Notes under the pieces: generated by a model
The model's input: only the letters and a program-made list of their open reading frames with translations
Databases searched by the model: none
What the model was told of the DNA's origin: nothing
Made by a program: the position numbers and the translations under genes
In this document: positions 54,989 to 64,000 of the stretch, one piece after another
Position numbering within the stretch: position 1 is the stretch's first letter
How the letters are laid out: every line of letters starts with the position of its first letter
Assembly: GCF_000956595.1 (NCBI RefSeq)
Contig: NZ_JYOO01000017.1
Span: 54,882 to 118,881, forward strand
Direction of reading: 5' to 3'
DNA: 64,000 nt
Source: Priestia aryabhattai B8W22
Lineage (GTDB): Bacteria > Bacillota > Bacilli > Bacillales > Bacillaceae_H

Positions 54989-56026
54989 TTATCTCTTGGC
55001 ATAATACCCCACATACCAATCAGAGAATTTTTGTAAACCCTCTTCTATTGAAGTCTCTGGCTGAAAATCTACAGCATTTTTAAGTAAATCTGTCGAGGCA
55101 TATGTAGCTGGAACATCCCCCGGTTTAATAGGTTCAAATACTTTCTCAAATACTACCTCTCTACCTAAAGATTTACTTAAACATTTTTCCAAAGTTTCAA
55201 TAAAAACCATTAATTTCTCTGGATTATTATTTCCAATATTAAACACTTTGTGAGGGACAATATCTTCTCCAACTGAAGGATTAGAAAGTAAACGTTCAAT
55301 ACCTTCTACAATATCATCAATATAGGTAAAATCCCTATATAAGTCTCTCTCAAAGTCACCGTTATTGAATATCTTAATTGGTTCATTTGCAAAATACTTA
55401 TTGGCAAATCCAAAATAAGCCATATCTGGGCGTCCTAACGGCCCATATACTGTAAAGAATCGAAGTCCTGTAGCTGGAATTTTATATAAGTGGCTATAAG
55501 TATGAGCCATTAGTTCATTAGATTTCTTAGTTGCCGCATAAAGTGATACTGGATGATCAACAAAATCACTTTCTTCAAATGGAACCTTCTTGTTGGCACC
55601 GTAAACAGAGCTTGAAGAAGCATAAATTAGATGATCTACGGGATAATGTCTGCATGCCTCAAGAATATTATAGAAGCCAATAACATTACTTTGCATATAT
55701 ACATCAGGATTTTCAATCGAATAACGTACACCTGCTTGTGCAGCTAAGTTTACTACAATGTTGGGTGCATACTCTTTAAATACGTTAGTAAGAGCTTCCT
55801 TGTCTGAAATATCTACTTTTAAAAAAGTGAATCTCTCATATGACTCTAACTGTTCTAAACGAGTACGTTTTAGCTTGACCTCATAGTAATCGTTAACATT
55901 ATCAACTCCTACAACTTTACAGCCTTCCCTTAATAATTTTCTAGATAAGAAGTAGCCAATAAACCCTGCAGCACCTGTAATAAGATAGGTTTTATTAGTA
56001 TCCAGCTGATTGTACCTCACGTTCAT
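54989..56026 (-). CDS. UDP-glucuronate 4-epimerase-like SDR epimerase
   Basis: 345 residues, extended SDR: YLITGAAGFIGYFLSRKLL, VNLAAQAGVRYSIENP, catalytic ASSSSVYG Ser and YAATKKSNE Tyr-Lys, and FTVYGPLGRPDMAYFGFA. The GVRYSIENP and GRPDMA patterns are typical of UDP-GlcA 4-epimerases. It would convert UDP-GlcA from the next gene to UDP-GalA. Its coding sequence overlaps the end of that gene by 32 bases; AAGGAGTCGA gives the start. Confidence 0.85.
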   Translation of the reverse strand: MNVRYNQLDTNKTYLITGAAGFIGYFLSRKLLREGCKVVGVDNVNDYYEVKLKRTRLEQLESYERFTFLKVDISDKEALTNVFKEYAPNIVVNLAAQAGVRYSIENPDVYMQSNVIGFYNILEACRHYPVDHLIYASSSSVYGANKKVPFEESDFVDHPVSLYAATKKSNELMAHTYSHLYKIPATGLRFFTVYGPLGRPDMAYFGFANKYFANEPIKIFNNGDFERDLYRDFTYIDDIVEGIERLLSNPSVGEDIVPHKVFNIGNNNPEKLMVFIETLEKCLSKSLGREVVFEKVFEPIKPGDVPATYASTDLLKNAVDFQPETSIEEGLQKFSDWYVGYYAKR

Positions 56027-57371
56027 TCGACTCCTTCATGTTTTTTCTTTCTACTGTTTTTCTTCCAATAGAATGATACTCTACCTGTGCTTGCTCCATT
56101 TCATCTACGTTATAGATGTTTCGTCCATCGTAAACTAATGGTGTTCTCATGAGTTCCTTATACATGCTTGGCGCAATGGATTTTACTTCACTCCATTCTG
56201 TAAATATAAAGCAAACATTTGCATTTTTAATGGCTTCTTCAACATTAGATACGTATGTAATGCTTCCTCTTCTACGCCGACCTTCGGGGTGTACTTTTGC
56301 AAAGTTATTTGTTCCAACAGGGTCAAACGCATAGATATCCGCACCTTGTTCTAATAATAAAGGAATATTTTCAAGAGAAGCAGCTTCACGTAAATCGTCT
56401 GTCCCTGGTTTAAATGTCAAACCTAATACAGCAACTTTTAAGCCATTAAACGTAATAAGTCGACGGCTCGCTTTCTTATAAAGCAATGTCTTTTGCTCTT
56501 TATTTACATCGATAGCAGCTTGTACCGTTTTTAGCTCGTAACCATTTTGTTTTGCGAGGTATTCTAATGCTTTTGTATCTTTAGGAAAGCATGATCCACC
56601 AAATCCAATACCTGCATTTAAGAACTTGCTACCAATGCGATCGTCAAAGCTCATTCCTTTAGCGACGTCTTGAATATCAGCGCCTACTAACTCACAAAGG
56701 TTTGCAATATCATTCATATACGAAATTTTCAATGCTAAAAAGTCATTTGAAGCATACTTAATCATCTCAGCAGATCTTCTATTTACTGAGACAATAGGAA
56801 GGTTAAATGGTTTATAAATATTCTTTAAAAGTTCTTCCGCCCATTTGCTTTCCGTTCCAATGATAACTCGTTCCGCATATAACGTGTCATGTACTGCAGA
56901 TCCTTGTGCTAAGAACTCTGGATTCGATGCTACTTCTACTTTTACATCATTCGCTAAAAAGTCTTGAATGAATTGCTCTACTTTATCATTAGTGCCTACT
57001 GGAACTGTAGATTTTACTACCACTAAGCAATCTTTTTCTACTGACTCAGCAATTTGTCTTGCAACTGTTGCAATATAAGAAAGATTAGCTGATCCGTCTG
57101 GTTGCTCTGGTGTACCTACACCAATAAAAATAGCTTCTGCCTCTTTATAAGCAGATTGATAATCTGTTGTGTAGTTAAGATTTCCTGATTTATAATTTTT
57201 TATCATTAAGTCTTGTAAGTTTGCTTCATAGATTGGTGAAATACCAGACCTCATTAATTCCACTTTGGCTTGATCAATATCTACACATGTTACTTGATGA
57301 CCCATCTCAGCAAAGCATACACCTGCTACTAAGCCTACGTATCCTGTACCTGCTACTGCTATTTTGTACAT
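55995..57371 (-). CDS. ugd: UDP-glucose 6-dehydrogenase
   Basis: 458 residues: VAGTGYVGLVAGVCFAEMG at 5-23, VVKSTVPVGT, ASNPEFLAQGSAVHDT, catalytic cysteine in FGGSCFPKDTKAL, and GLTFKPGTDDLREAASL. It oxidises UDP-glucose to UDP-glucuronate. A C-terminal tail (VERKNMKESNEREV) extends beyond the usual end, into the epimerase gene. TuaD is the B. subtilis relative. Confidence 0.93.
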   Translation of the reverse strand: MYKIAVAGTGYVGLVAGVCFAEMGHQVTCVDIDQAKVELMRSGISPIYEANLQDLMIKNYKSGNLNYTTDYQSAYKEAEAIFIGVGTPEQPDGSANLSYIATVARQIAESVEKDCLVVVKSTVPVGTNDKVEQFIQDFLANDVKVEVASNPEFLAQGSAVHDTLYAERVIIGTESKWAEELLKNIYKPFNLPIVSVNRRSAEMIKYASNDFLALKISYMNDIANLCELVGADIQDVAKGMSFDDRIGSKFLNAGIGFGGSCFPKDTKALEYLAKQNGYELKTVQAAIDVNKEQKTLLYKKASRRLITFNGLKVAVLGLTFKPGTDDLREAASLENIPLLLEQGADIYAFDPVGTNNFAKVHPEGRRRRGSITYVSNVEEAIKNANVCFIFTEWSEVKSIAPSMYKELMRTPLVYDGRNIYNVDEMEQAQVEYHSIGRKTVERKNMKESNEREVQSAGY

Positions 57372-57459
57372 TACTACACCGTCCTTTAAGAATTTATTAC
57401 ATCTAAAATCCCTTTAGTGACTTCCATTTTTAACTTCTAGTATATAATACTTTAATTTT

Positions 57460-58503
57460 TCATCTAGATAATTTAGTATTTCTCTTACTAAAATGAAGGA
57501 ATTCTAGTTTCTTATTTCTCTTTAATAAATTCCCTATTTGTTTTGTTGTCCATACTATAAATAAAGTTATAACTAGAACAAACAAATACTTGAAGATAAA
57601 ATCATTTTTGAAAGAAATTTTCAGTAATTTTTGAAAAGCATTATAGATGAATAATGAAAGAATATGAATTACATAAATATCATAAGAATGAATTGAAACA
57701 AACTTTACAAATCTATTAGCAAATAGGTTGCGAATTTTTTCATACTTTCCAATGATGAAAAACAATAAAATAGATACCAATAAGCCATAAAAAACATACT
57801 GGAGACCAGGTGGGTACTTATAATTATTAGGCAAGATATCTTGGTTAGATAATAAATGAGATATTGTTACTACAACTAAACCTATTATAGCCCAAAAGAA
57901 TATATACTTTTGCTCCTTTGTATTTTGGTATATTCTATACCCTATAGCTGCAATCAAAATATAAGGGATAGTTTCTATGAAGAAATAATTAAACAATCGG
58001 GATGAATCACCTACGAAAACATTACATATTATTACATATATGATATACAAAGATCCTAGAGATATAAAAAAGTTAAGTGTATTTAATTTTTTCACAGTTA
58101 AAGGAAATACTGGAGCTACCAAAGCAACAAAGAGAAATACCCTCACTATCCATACATATCCAATTCCATCTAACAATAAGTAAGAGTCTAGAATAACATT
58201 TGAATTAATACCCGAAGATGTTATATTAAATAGGATGCTCGTTACAAAGTTAATTAAGAAAATTATAGTTAGGACAATATATAATGGTAAGATCATCTTT
58301 TTTAATCGTTGATATATATATATGGGATAATTTTTTATATTTCTAGATTTATTTATAGACATTCCTGAGATTAGTACAAGCATTACTACATCAAAAGTTC
58401 TGATATTTTGAATCCAAGCCGGTGCCCCCACATGAGCTAATATAACTAGTAATGTTCCTATAAAACGTAGAGCATCAATTCTCAAGTCTCTTTTCTTAAC
58501 CAA
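57460..58503 (-). CDS. Membrane acyltransferase 3 (OafA-like)
   Basis: 347 residues, about ten membrane helices. DLRIDALRFIGTLLVILAHVG carries the Arg and His of the acyltransferase-3 fold. These enzymes O-acylate sugars of surface polymers at the outer membrane face. AT-rich coding DNA like its neighbours. It overlaps the polymerase-like gene by eight bases. Confidence 0.83.
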   Translation of the reverse strand: MVKKRDLRIDALRFIGTLLVILAHVGAPAWIQNIRTFDVVMLVLISGMSINKSRNIKNYPIYIYQRLKKMILPLYIVLTIIFLINFVTSILFNITSSGINSNVILDSYLLLDGIGYVWIVRVFLFVALVAPVFPLTVKKLNTLNFFISLGSLYIIYVIICNVFVGDSSRLFNYFFIETIPYILIAAIGYRIYQNTKEQKYIFFWAIIGLVVVTISHLLSNQDILPNNYKYPPGLQYVFYGLLVSILLFFIIGKYEKIRNLFANRFVKFVSIHSYDIYVIHILSLFIYNAFQKLLKISFKNDFIFKYLFVLVITLFIVWTTKQIGNLLKRNKKLEFLHFSKRNTKLSR

Positions 58504-59923
58504 TTAACTCATCCTCTTTATTTTTTTGTATATTTTCTTCCCTTAAAATGCTTTGTTTTCTTAAATTCTCCTTAAGTATTAACTTAGAAACTATTACTAC
58601 CATTATCAATAGCATTACGTTACTTATTCTATATTTAATGATGTTAACAAGTTCTGAATTAAATATGGCTGAGTATGGAAGAATTAAGATTCCTATATAT
58701 AAGAATGAAAATTTTTTGAAATTTAATCTCCATATAATAGAATTAACCTTCTTAAGAACTATTCCTATAACTAACATCAAAAACATACCAATTGTACTAA
58801 ACTGACTTATCACCAGAGTTAACATATCAGCTGGTGTGCCTCCCGTTTGTCTAGTAAATATGGAATAATAAAGTGTAATACGATCAGATAAGTCCTCTGT
58901 AGTACTCAAACCTATGATTCTCAAGATCATACTTGGTAAAACATTCCATGTCCAATTAATTAAATCAATGCCCCACCTTAAACCTAAAGTAGTGTTAATA
59001 TTTTGTACGTTTAGTAAGTTACAATAAGGAAAAGCAAATTGTATAATTGCTCCAGACAATTCAAAAGGCTCATTAGTATACTCTATACTCCCATCAGTTG
59101 CCAAGTATGAAAATAAAAAATCTAAAAATGGAATTAGCCAGAAACATAAAATTGAGAATAATATGACATTAAATATTCTCATTCTTTTGTTTTTTATTAA
59201 AAAATGAACTATAAATCCTGCCAGGAATGTTAAAAAAACAAATTTACCCGCTGAGAATAAAGCATAGAGAATGCCTATAACCATTGAAGAAGCAAACAAA
59301 AAGATTGTAAGCTTTCTTCTTGTTGTAGAATACGCTGCTAAAAAAGCATACGGTGCGCCAAGGACAAGTCCACCTAGTGTTTTTAAGAATAAAACATTCT
59401 GACTAATAAATTGTGTACTATCTACGTTGGGATTGCGTAAATAGTCTGCTAACTGAAGAGCTCTGGAGAGACCCCCTAAGCTTACAATTATATAAGCAAA
59501 CGATAGTCCTCCTCCAAAAAACATAAAGTAACCAAAATATAAAAAGACTTTCTCAACTCTTTTTTTAGAGTTTGAAAAATCAATCTGTTCAATATAATTA
59601 TCAGTTGACTTTTTATTTACTGACCTAGATAACCTAAAACCTATGAAAAATAATACATAGCCTAAGATTGTATATATTAATGCATATACTTTATTTGTAG
59701 TTGAAGCATAAAGTATATAATAAAGATAATTCACTCTATTAGTCTCTAGTTCTATCTGATGAATAAATAAGTTGGTAACAATAGGAATAAAAATATAATA
59801 GAGTGAATAGACTAAAGTGAAAATTATAAAAACATCTATTTTCTTGTATTTTTTATAATGTTTTACTACCAAAAGAGATAAAATAAACAATAATATTATA
59901 TATATACTAATTATGATAAACAT
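58496..59923 (-). CDS. Putative Wzy-type repeat-unit polymerase
   Basis: 475 residues from the ATG at 59923 (GGTGGTGAGAAGA upstream; a TTG five codons earlier is possible). 10-12 membrane helices with a large loop between the later ones (GGTPADMLTLVISQFSTIG), no other domain. Gene content and topology fit an oligosaccharide repeat-unit polymerase; sequence conservation in this class is always low. Overlaps the glycosyltransferase gene by 17 bases. Confidence 0.7.
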   Translation of the reverse strand: MFIIISIYIILLFILSLLVVKHYKKYKKIDVFIIFTLVYSLYYIFIPIVTNLFIHQIELETNRVNYLYYILYASTTNKVYALIYTILGYVLFFIGFRLSRSVNKKSTDNYIEQIDFSNSKKRVEKVFLYFGYFMFFGGGLSFAYIIVSLGGLSRALQLADYLRNPNVDSTQFISQNVLFLKTLGGLVLGAPYAFLAAYSTTRRKLTIFLFASSMVIGILYALFSAGKFVFLTFLAGFIVHFLIKNKRMRIFNVILFSILCFWLIPFLDFLFSYLATDGSIEYTNEPFELSGAIIQFAFPYCNLLNVQNINTTLGLRWGIDLINWTWNVLPSMILRIIGLSTTEDLSDRITLYYSIFTRQTGGTPADMLTLVISQFSTIGMFLMLVIGIVLKKVNSIIWRLNFKKFSFLYIGILILPYSAIFNSELVNIIKYRISNVMLLIMVVIVSKLILKENLRKQSILREENIQKNKEDELIG

Positions 59924-61109
59924 TCTTCTCACCACCAATTATATCTGTCCACATAGTAGATATGACCTCAGGAGAGAAATCAGTAATCCTATTTATAGAA
60001 GCTTTCTTATACTTTTCTTTAGTTTTTTCATTACCTAATATTTCCAATATAGCTTGAGCAAGAAAAGATTCTTCTTTGGTTAGATCAACATTACTACCGT
60101 ACATTACTCCATCACATACTGGAGTTAGTAATCCGTATTCTCCATGTTCTATACTATTAGCCCTACTTCTAATATTTGTACTAGGACTAATAATTTCTCT
60201 AGGACCAGCTACACAGTCGGTTGACACTATAGGTAATCCACAAGCCATAGCTTCCAATATTACATTTCCCAACCCTTCGACAATTGAGGAAAATACAAAC
60301 AATTGAGACCTACTCACATATTTAAAAGTATTCTTAACATACCCGCCAAATATTACATCTTCCTCTAAACCTAAATCTAAGACTAATTGCTTCAACTGAT
60401 GTTCTAATGATCCCTTACCAAATATCAACAATTTGGTATTTGGTCTTGATTCTTTTACTTTTTTAAATGCTCTTATTAGATGCCAATGTGCCTTTTGCTC
60501 TTCTAATCTCCCTACTGTCACTATAACCTCATAATTATCAAATAGATCTTTGTAAGTATCTTCTAGATCTTCATTGGCAAGCTTAGTTATATGAGCGACA
60601 TCACAAGAATTATATATAGTAGATATTAATTGTCCCTTTATCTTAAATTCATCTACAAGGTCTCTTTCTACCTCTTTAGATAGAGATACTATAGTATCAG
60701 CTTTACTGTAAAGGACTCTAATCCTAAACCTTTTAAGACTAGATTTTATGAAAAAAGATAATCTATTTCTTACAGAAATTATTATTTTGTCATTACACTT
60801 AGATAATATATTAACAATATTTGGACCGTCTAATAGACTTATTGAATGATGGATGCTATGTTCTTTTTTTATTTTCTTTACTACCTTAACTCTTTTATAT
60901 AAATTCAATAACCTACTCAACGAATTATTGGAAGCTGGAATATTTAAATCAATTAGCTGTCCTTCATAAGGATATTTTATCTCTGTTGAATCAAATACAA
61001 TGAGAAAAACATTATATTTTTCAGATAATAAAATAGAGAGATTAGAAGCCATCCTTTCAGCACCACCACCTTCTAACTTGGTAATGATAATTGACAAGTT
61101 TTGTTTCAT
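59907..61109 (-). CDS. Glycosyltransferase family 4
   Basis: 400 residues. N-terminal SIIITKLEGGGAERMASNLS, the second Rossmann start IVTVGRLEEQKAHWHLIRAFK, and the E-x7-E donor motif in FSSIVEGLGNVILEAMACGLPIVSTDC. Cytoplasmic, acts on lipid-linked intermediate. Two bases follow between this start and the flippase stop, so co-translated. Confidence 0.82.
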   Translation of the reverse strand: MKQNLSIIITKLEGGGAERMASNLSILLSEKYNVFLIVFDSTEIKYPYEGQLIDLNIPASNNSLSRLLNLYKRVKVVKKIKKEHSIHHSISLLDGPNIVNILSKCNDKIIISVRNRLSFFIKSSLKRFRIRVLYSKADTIVSLSKEVERDLVDEFKIKGQLISTIYNSCDVAHITKLANEDLEDTYKDLFDNYEVIVTVGRLEEQKAHWHLIRAFKKVKESRPNTKLLIFGKGSLEHQLKQLVLDLGLEEDVIFGGYVKNTFKYVSRSQLFVFSSIVEGLGNVILEAMACGLPIVSTDCVAGPREIISPSTNIRSRANSIEHGEYGLLTPVCDGVMYGSNVDLTKEESFLAQAILEILGNEKTKEKYKKASINRITDFSPEVISTMWTDIIGGEKNVYHN

Positions 61110-61111
61110 TA

Positions 61112-62377
61112 CTATTTCCCTCCAAAATTACTTTTTACATAAGTATATATCTTGGGCTCACAAACTATTGAAGAGATAATTGCTATAATTAAGGAGGAAA
61201 TAGTTGTTGCAAGAGCTCCTCCAACAATACCTATCCTAGGAATCAAGATTATACAAAGGCTGACAATAAGAATCGCATTACTCATATTTAATAGTTGTTG
61301 AAATTTATACATCTTATTTATATTAAAATAAATCATTTGAAAAACTGTCCAATATCTACATAAACTGGCTAATAGGAGTATATTAAATATAGTAACTGAC
61401 ATATGATATTGATTGTTATAAAGGATATCGAATATATAATTTGATAATAAAAATAACATTACGTGTCCTATTAATACTGCTGCAAATAAAGAAGTTCTTA
61501 TATTGTAATAGAATTTTTTAATTGCAGTCCTATTTTCATTATGAAAATGTCTAGATATGGTAGCAACATAATAAGATGTAATAATATTTGCTAAAATAAA
61601 TATTCCTGAAAAAAGTTTAAATGCAGCATTAAATATTCCTACATCTTTTTCGCCTAAATAATGATTTATTATCAATATAGCAGCTGAATTTACAATATAT
61701 ATAGATAAAGTACCTGAAAATTGCCATGCAGAAAAATTTAATAACTCTTTAAAATAGTTATAGTCAAATGGTGTATTTCCGATGTCTTCTTTATCTACAA
61801 ACCTTATAGTTATTAACGTCAATAGCTCACATGCTATAGATATCCATATTAATTGTAGTAAATTATAGTCAAGCGTAATCAGCAATATAATATTTGCAGC
61901 TCTTCCTATTAAGCTTACTGTTGATGATATTATCTTTTTTTCCCTAGCAATGAAATAGTATGTAATATACTCATTAATCGCTTTAACAAAAACCCAAATA
62001 AATATTAAAATTGAACATTCATAACCTATATATTTGTCTACTTGACTCGATAATAAAAAGAAAACTATCCCTGTAATAGTGAAACTTATTAAAAGGATAA
62101 TATTTCTAACTTTTATAGTACTCCTCATATTTCCATTTCTGATAATATCTTTGCTACCATAAAACGAAATAGTTGATGAAGACCATGAAAATGCAAATGT
62201 TGAAATTAAACCCACAACAGTTAGAATTAAGGTATATGTTCCAAAAGCTGAGACACTAACTTTTCCAGCAATGACTATATTAGTTAACATTCCTAAAACC
62301 TGAACAAGTAAAGATATACCTGTGAACAGTCCAAATCTAGCCATGCTTTTTAATCTATTCACTAACAAAATAAACAC
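61112..62377 (-). CDS. Wzx-type polysaccharide flippase
   Basis: 421 residues, about 12-13 membrane helices in the MOP superfamily layout; opening RFGLFTGISLLVQVLGMLTN and YTLILTVVGLISTFAFSWS are typical of oligosaccharide flippases. It would move lipid-linked repeat units outward for the polymerase. The GTG start at 62377 has no strong ribosome site; a GTG five codons later is the alternative. Confidence 0.8.
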   Translation of the reverse strand: MFILLVNRLKSMARFGLFTGISLLVQVLGMLTNIVIAGKVSVSAFGTYTLILTVVGLISTFAFSWSSSTISFYGSKDIIRNGNMRSTIKVRNIILLISFTITGIVFFLLSSQVDKYIGYECSILIFIWVFVKAINEYITYYFIAREKKIISSTVSLIGRAANIILLITLDYNLLQLIWISIACELLTLITIRFVDKEDIGNTPFDYNYFKELLNFSAWQFSGTLSIYIVNSAAILIINHYLGEKDVGIFNAAFKLFSGIFILANIITSYYVATISRHFHNENRTAIKKFYYNIRTSLFAAVLIGHVMLFLLSNYIFDILYNNQYHMSVTIFNILLLASLCRYWTVFQMIYFNINKMYKFQQLLNMSNAILIVSLCIILIPRIGIVGGALATTISSLIIAIISSIVCEPKIYTYVKSNFGGK

Positions 62378-62400
62378 ATCACAATCTATAATTTAACTAA

Positions 62401-62940
62401 TTATTTTTTGATTAATAACTCTGGTGCCACATTTAGTAAATATTCCTTTTTTTGAAGAGAGTTCATCCCTATAGTTTCATGTAAAAAAGGCTTGTTCTTC
62501 TCATAATAATCTTGGATAGTTCTTAGAGGTTTTGCAGGAATGCCTGCTGCTACACTGTTATCTGGTATAGAGCGAGTAATAATACTACCTGCCCCAAGGA
62601 CGCAATTAGAACCAACGGTAACTCCAGGAAGTATAATAACATCGTTTCCAATAAAAGTATTATCGCCAATTCGGATTTTACCATAGACAGCGCCATTGTT
62701 TGCTAAATCCAGGTTTCTTAAAACATGTAGTCCACCATCATGAGTGATAAATTTAACCCCATAGGTAATTCGGACGTTATCTCCAATATCTATAAGGTAT
62801 GGCTCTGATCCAAAGCTAACTTTCATAAATACTTCACAGTTCTTTCCCATACTTCCAAGTTTGCCTCTGTACATCTCAGCTCTTTTTCTATTAGATAATC
62901 TTGGATTTCTTTCTTTTAAAGAAAAAAGTATATTTTTCAT
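62401..62940 (-). CDS. Left-handed beta-helix acetyltransferase
   Basis: 179 residues from the ATG at 62940, preceded by TTTGGAGG (a longer frame starts four codons earlier). Hexapeptide repeats form the LbH fold: IDIGDNVRI, VYGKIRIGDNTFIGNDVIIL, VTVGSNCVLGAGSIIT, SVAAGIPAKPLRTI. O-acetylates a sugar using acetyl-CoA in the cytoplasm. Part of the AT-rich block. Confidence 0.82.
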   Translation of the reverse strand: MKNILFSLKERNPRLSNRKRAEMYRGKLGSMGKNCEVFMKVSFGSEPYLIDIGDNVRITYGVKFITHDGGLHVLRNLDLANNGAVYGKIRIGDNTFIGNDVIILPGVTVGSNCVLGAGSIITRSIPDNSVAAGIPAKPLRTIQDYYEKNKPFLHETIGMNSLQKKEYLLNVAPELLIKK

Positions 62941-62994
62941 CCAAACCTCCAAATTATTTTAATAAAACAAAAACACTTAATTTATAGAGCACAT

Positions 62995-64000
62995 CTATAA
63001 GCTCTCAATTGTGTTAACCCATTGTTTAAGTACTACTTCTTTTCTGAATTTTTTAGAGTCTGCAATAGCTCCGGATGCAACCTTTTCTCTCAATGTTTCA
63101 TCTGTTATTAAATGAGATATAGCATCTACAAGCTTTTTCTCCGATTCTTTGGATACTATCAATCCATTTTCTCTATCTCTAATTAACTCATTCGATCCTG
63201 CACAGTCGGTACTAACTACTGGAAGCCCTATACTCATTGCTTCTAATAAAGCGTTTGACAGCCCTTCGTAATTTGAAGAAAGGACAAACATCTCCGACTC
63301 TGCCATCTTTTGATGAATATTGGAAATCTGCCCTGGTAGAAATACAAACTGTTCCATCTCTAGCTCTTTAATAAGACCAGTTAATTCCTCTCTTAGATGA
63401 CCTTCGCCATATATATATAGTTTATATTGAGGGAATTTATCGTGCACTACTTTGAAAGCTCTAATTAATAACCTATGATTTTTTTGCTCTACTAACCTTC
63501 CTACTGCTATTATCCCCTTCTTTTTACTAGGCTTTAATGTTTCTAATTCAACGTTAATAGGATTAGGGATAATAAGACCCCTCTGTTGAATTCTCTTAGA
63601 AAAACATTCCTTAGCCCACTGAGTTTGGAAAACTACTCTATCTGCTAAAGGATATAAGATTCTTGTGGCAAGAGCAATAATTGGAGAACGTCCATCAGCT
63701 CTAGGGTCATTTCTTTCTGATATTAGCACTTTTTGTTTTAAACCTATACATGATAAAAGTGTAATAATATTAATACGAGCAATGAATGATACTACCCTAT
63801 CGGGCTTATTCATGCTAATATATTTTCTAATAGCTTTTAGCCAAGTAGGGAGCTGTTTAGCTCTTGATTTACCTTCTTCAGCTATTGATATTACCTTCAC
63901 CCTATTATCAAGCTTATAGTCGTTTTTACTATCAAGAAGAGTCAAAATATCAACGTCCCAATCACTTTTAGCATAATGATTAGCTAAAATCGAGATCACT
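62995..64000 (-). CDS. Glycosyltransferase family 4, 5' end outside the window
   Basis: About 335 residues visible. The reading enters at ISILANHYAKSDWDVDILTLL, so about 15-20 N-terminal residues with the GGxER loop are beyond the window edge. IIAVGRLVEQKNHRLLIRAFK and SSNYEGLSNALLEAMSIGLPVVSTDCAGSNE are the donor-binding parts. Retaining GT-B enzyme acting on the same polymer. Confidence 0.82.
   Translation of the reverse strand, partial: VISILANHYAKSDWDVDILTLLDSKNDYKLDNRVKVISIAEEGKSRAKQLPTWLKAIRKYISMNKPDRVVSFIARINIITLLSCIGLKQKVLISERNDPRADGRSPIIALATRILYPLADRVVFQTQWAKECFSKRIQQRGLIIPNPINVELETLKPSKKKGIIAVGRLVEQKNHRLLIRAFKVVHDKFPQYKLYIYGEGHLREELTGLIKELEMEQFVFLPGQISNIHQKMAESEMFVLSSNYEGLSNALLEAMSIGLPVVSTDCAGSNELIRDRENGLIVSKESEKKLVDAISHLITDETLREKVASGAIADSKKFRKEVVLKQWVNTIESL

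Noticed and set aside
1..64000. CRISPR array, tRNA or rRNA genes, prophage
   Set aside because: No regularly spaced direct repeats, no tRNA cloverleaf or rRNA sequence, no integrase or phage structural genes were recognised.

Overview
The window looks like the chromosome of a low-GC Gram-positive spore-former of the Bacillaceae, most like the Priestia (Bacillus) megaterium group. The grounds are AT-rich DNA, strong AGGAGG-type ribosome binding sites with frequent GTG and TTG starts, and Bacillus-type genes: comK, TnrA-box nitrite reductase genes, ydaP- and yerD-like genes, and a YwqC/YwqD/YwqE-type tyrosine phosphorelay. The species is an inference from recognition, not from a search.

Positions 1-31 kb are ordinary and accessory metabolism: a GNAT acetyltransferase fragment and small membrane protein, a SUKH-type protein, a large secreted subtilase with Ig-like repeats, CorA with a 34-codon upstream ORF, PilZ, a degenerate LytR-CpsA-Psr protein, a cupin, a MATE pump with a DUF2087/GIY-YIG protein, a VOC protein, a sugar permease, a PfkB sugar kinase and a cyclic-phosphate receiver domain. 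Next come the nirB-nirD-cobA-nirC nitrite operon, with a TnrA box, a matching promoter and an FNR-like box, then an orphan sigma factor, comK, and a four-carbon sugar-acid locus (permease, kinase, dehydrogenase and divergent GntR regulator) sharing a TGTATAC operator. YerD- and YdaP-like enzymes follow.

From 31 kb to the window end nearly everything is on the minus strand and builds surface polysaccharide. Two CpsB/YwqE-like proteins that have lost their metal ligands come first, then DUF6270 and SGNH proteins, an intact LCP ligase, a lipoprotein, a TagGH-type ABC exporter, a UDP-ManNAc dehydrogenase, a heparinase/hydrolase fusion, several glycosyltransferases, GalU, UDP-GlcNAc 2-epimerase, and an intact phosphatase/kinase/modulator trio. 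After 55 kb the DNA becomes visibly more AT-rich and carries UDP-glucose dehydrogenase, a UDP-glucuronate 4-epimerase, an acyltransferase, a Wzy-like polymerase, glycosyltransferases, a Wzx-like flippase and an acetyltransferase. The locus therefore seems to hold parts of both an ABC-dependent and a Wzx/Wzy-dependent export route.

Two repeat families lie in the intergenic regions. One is a GC-rich element of about 330 bp (two copies, one with perfect 15-bp terminal inverted repeats). The other is a compact two-hairpin element of about 100 bp (three good copies and one remnant), with variable stems, a conserved 7-nt loop and a constant CTACATCGAT end.
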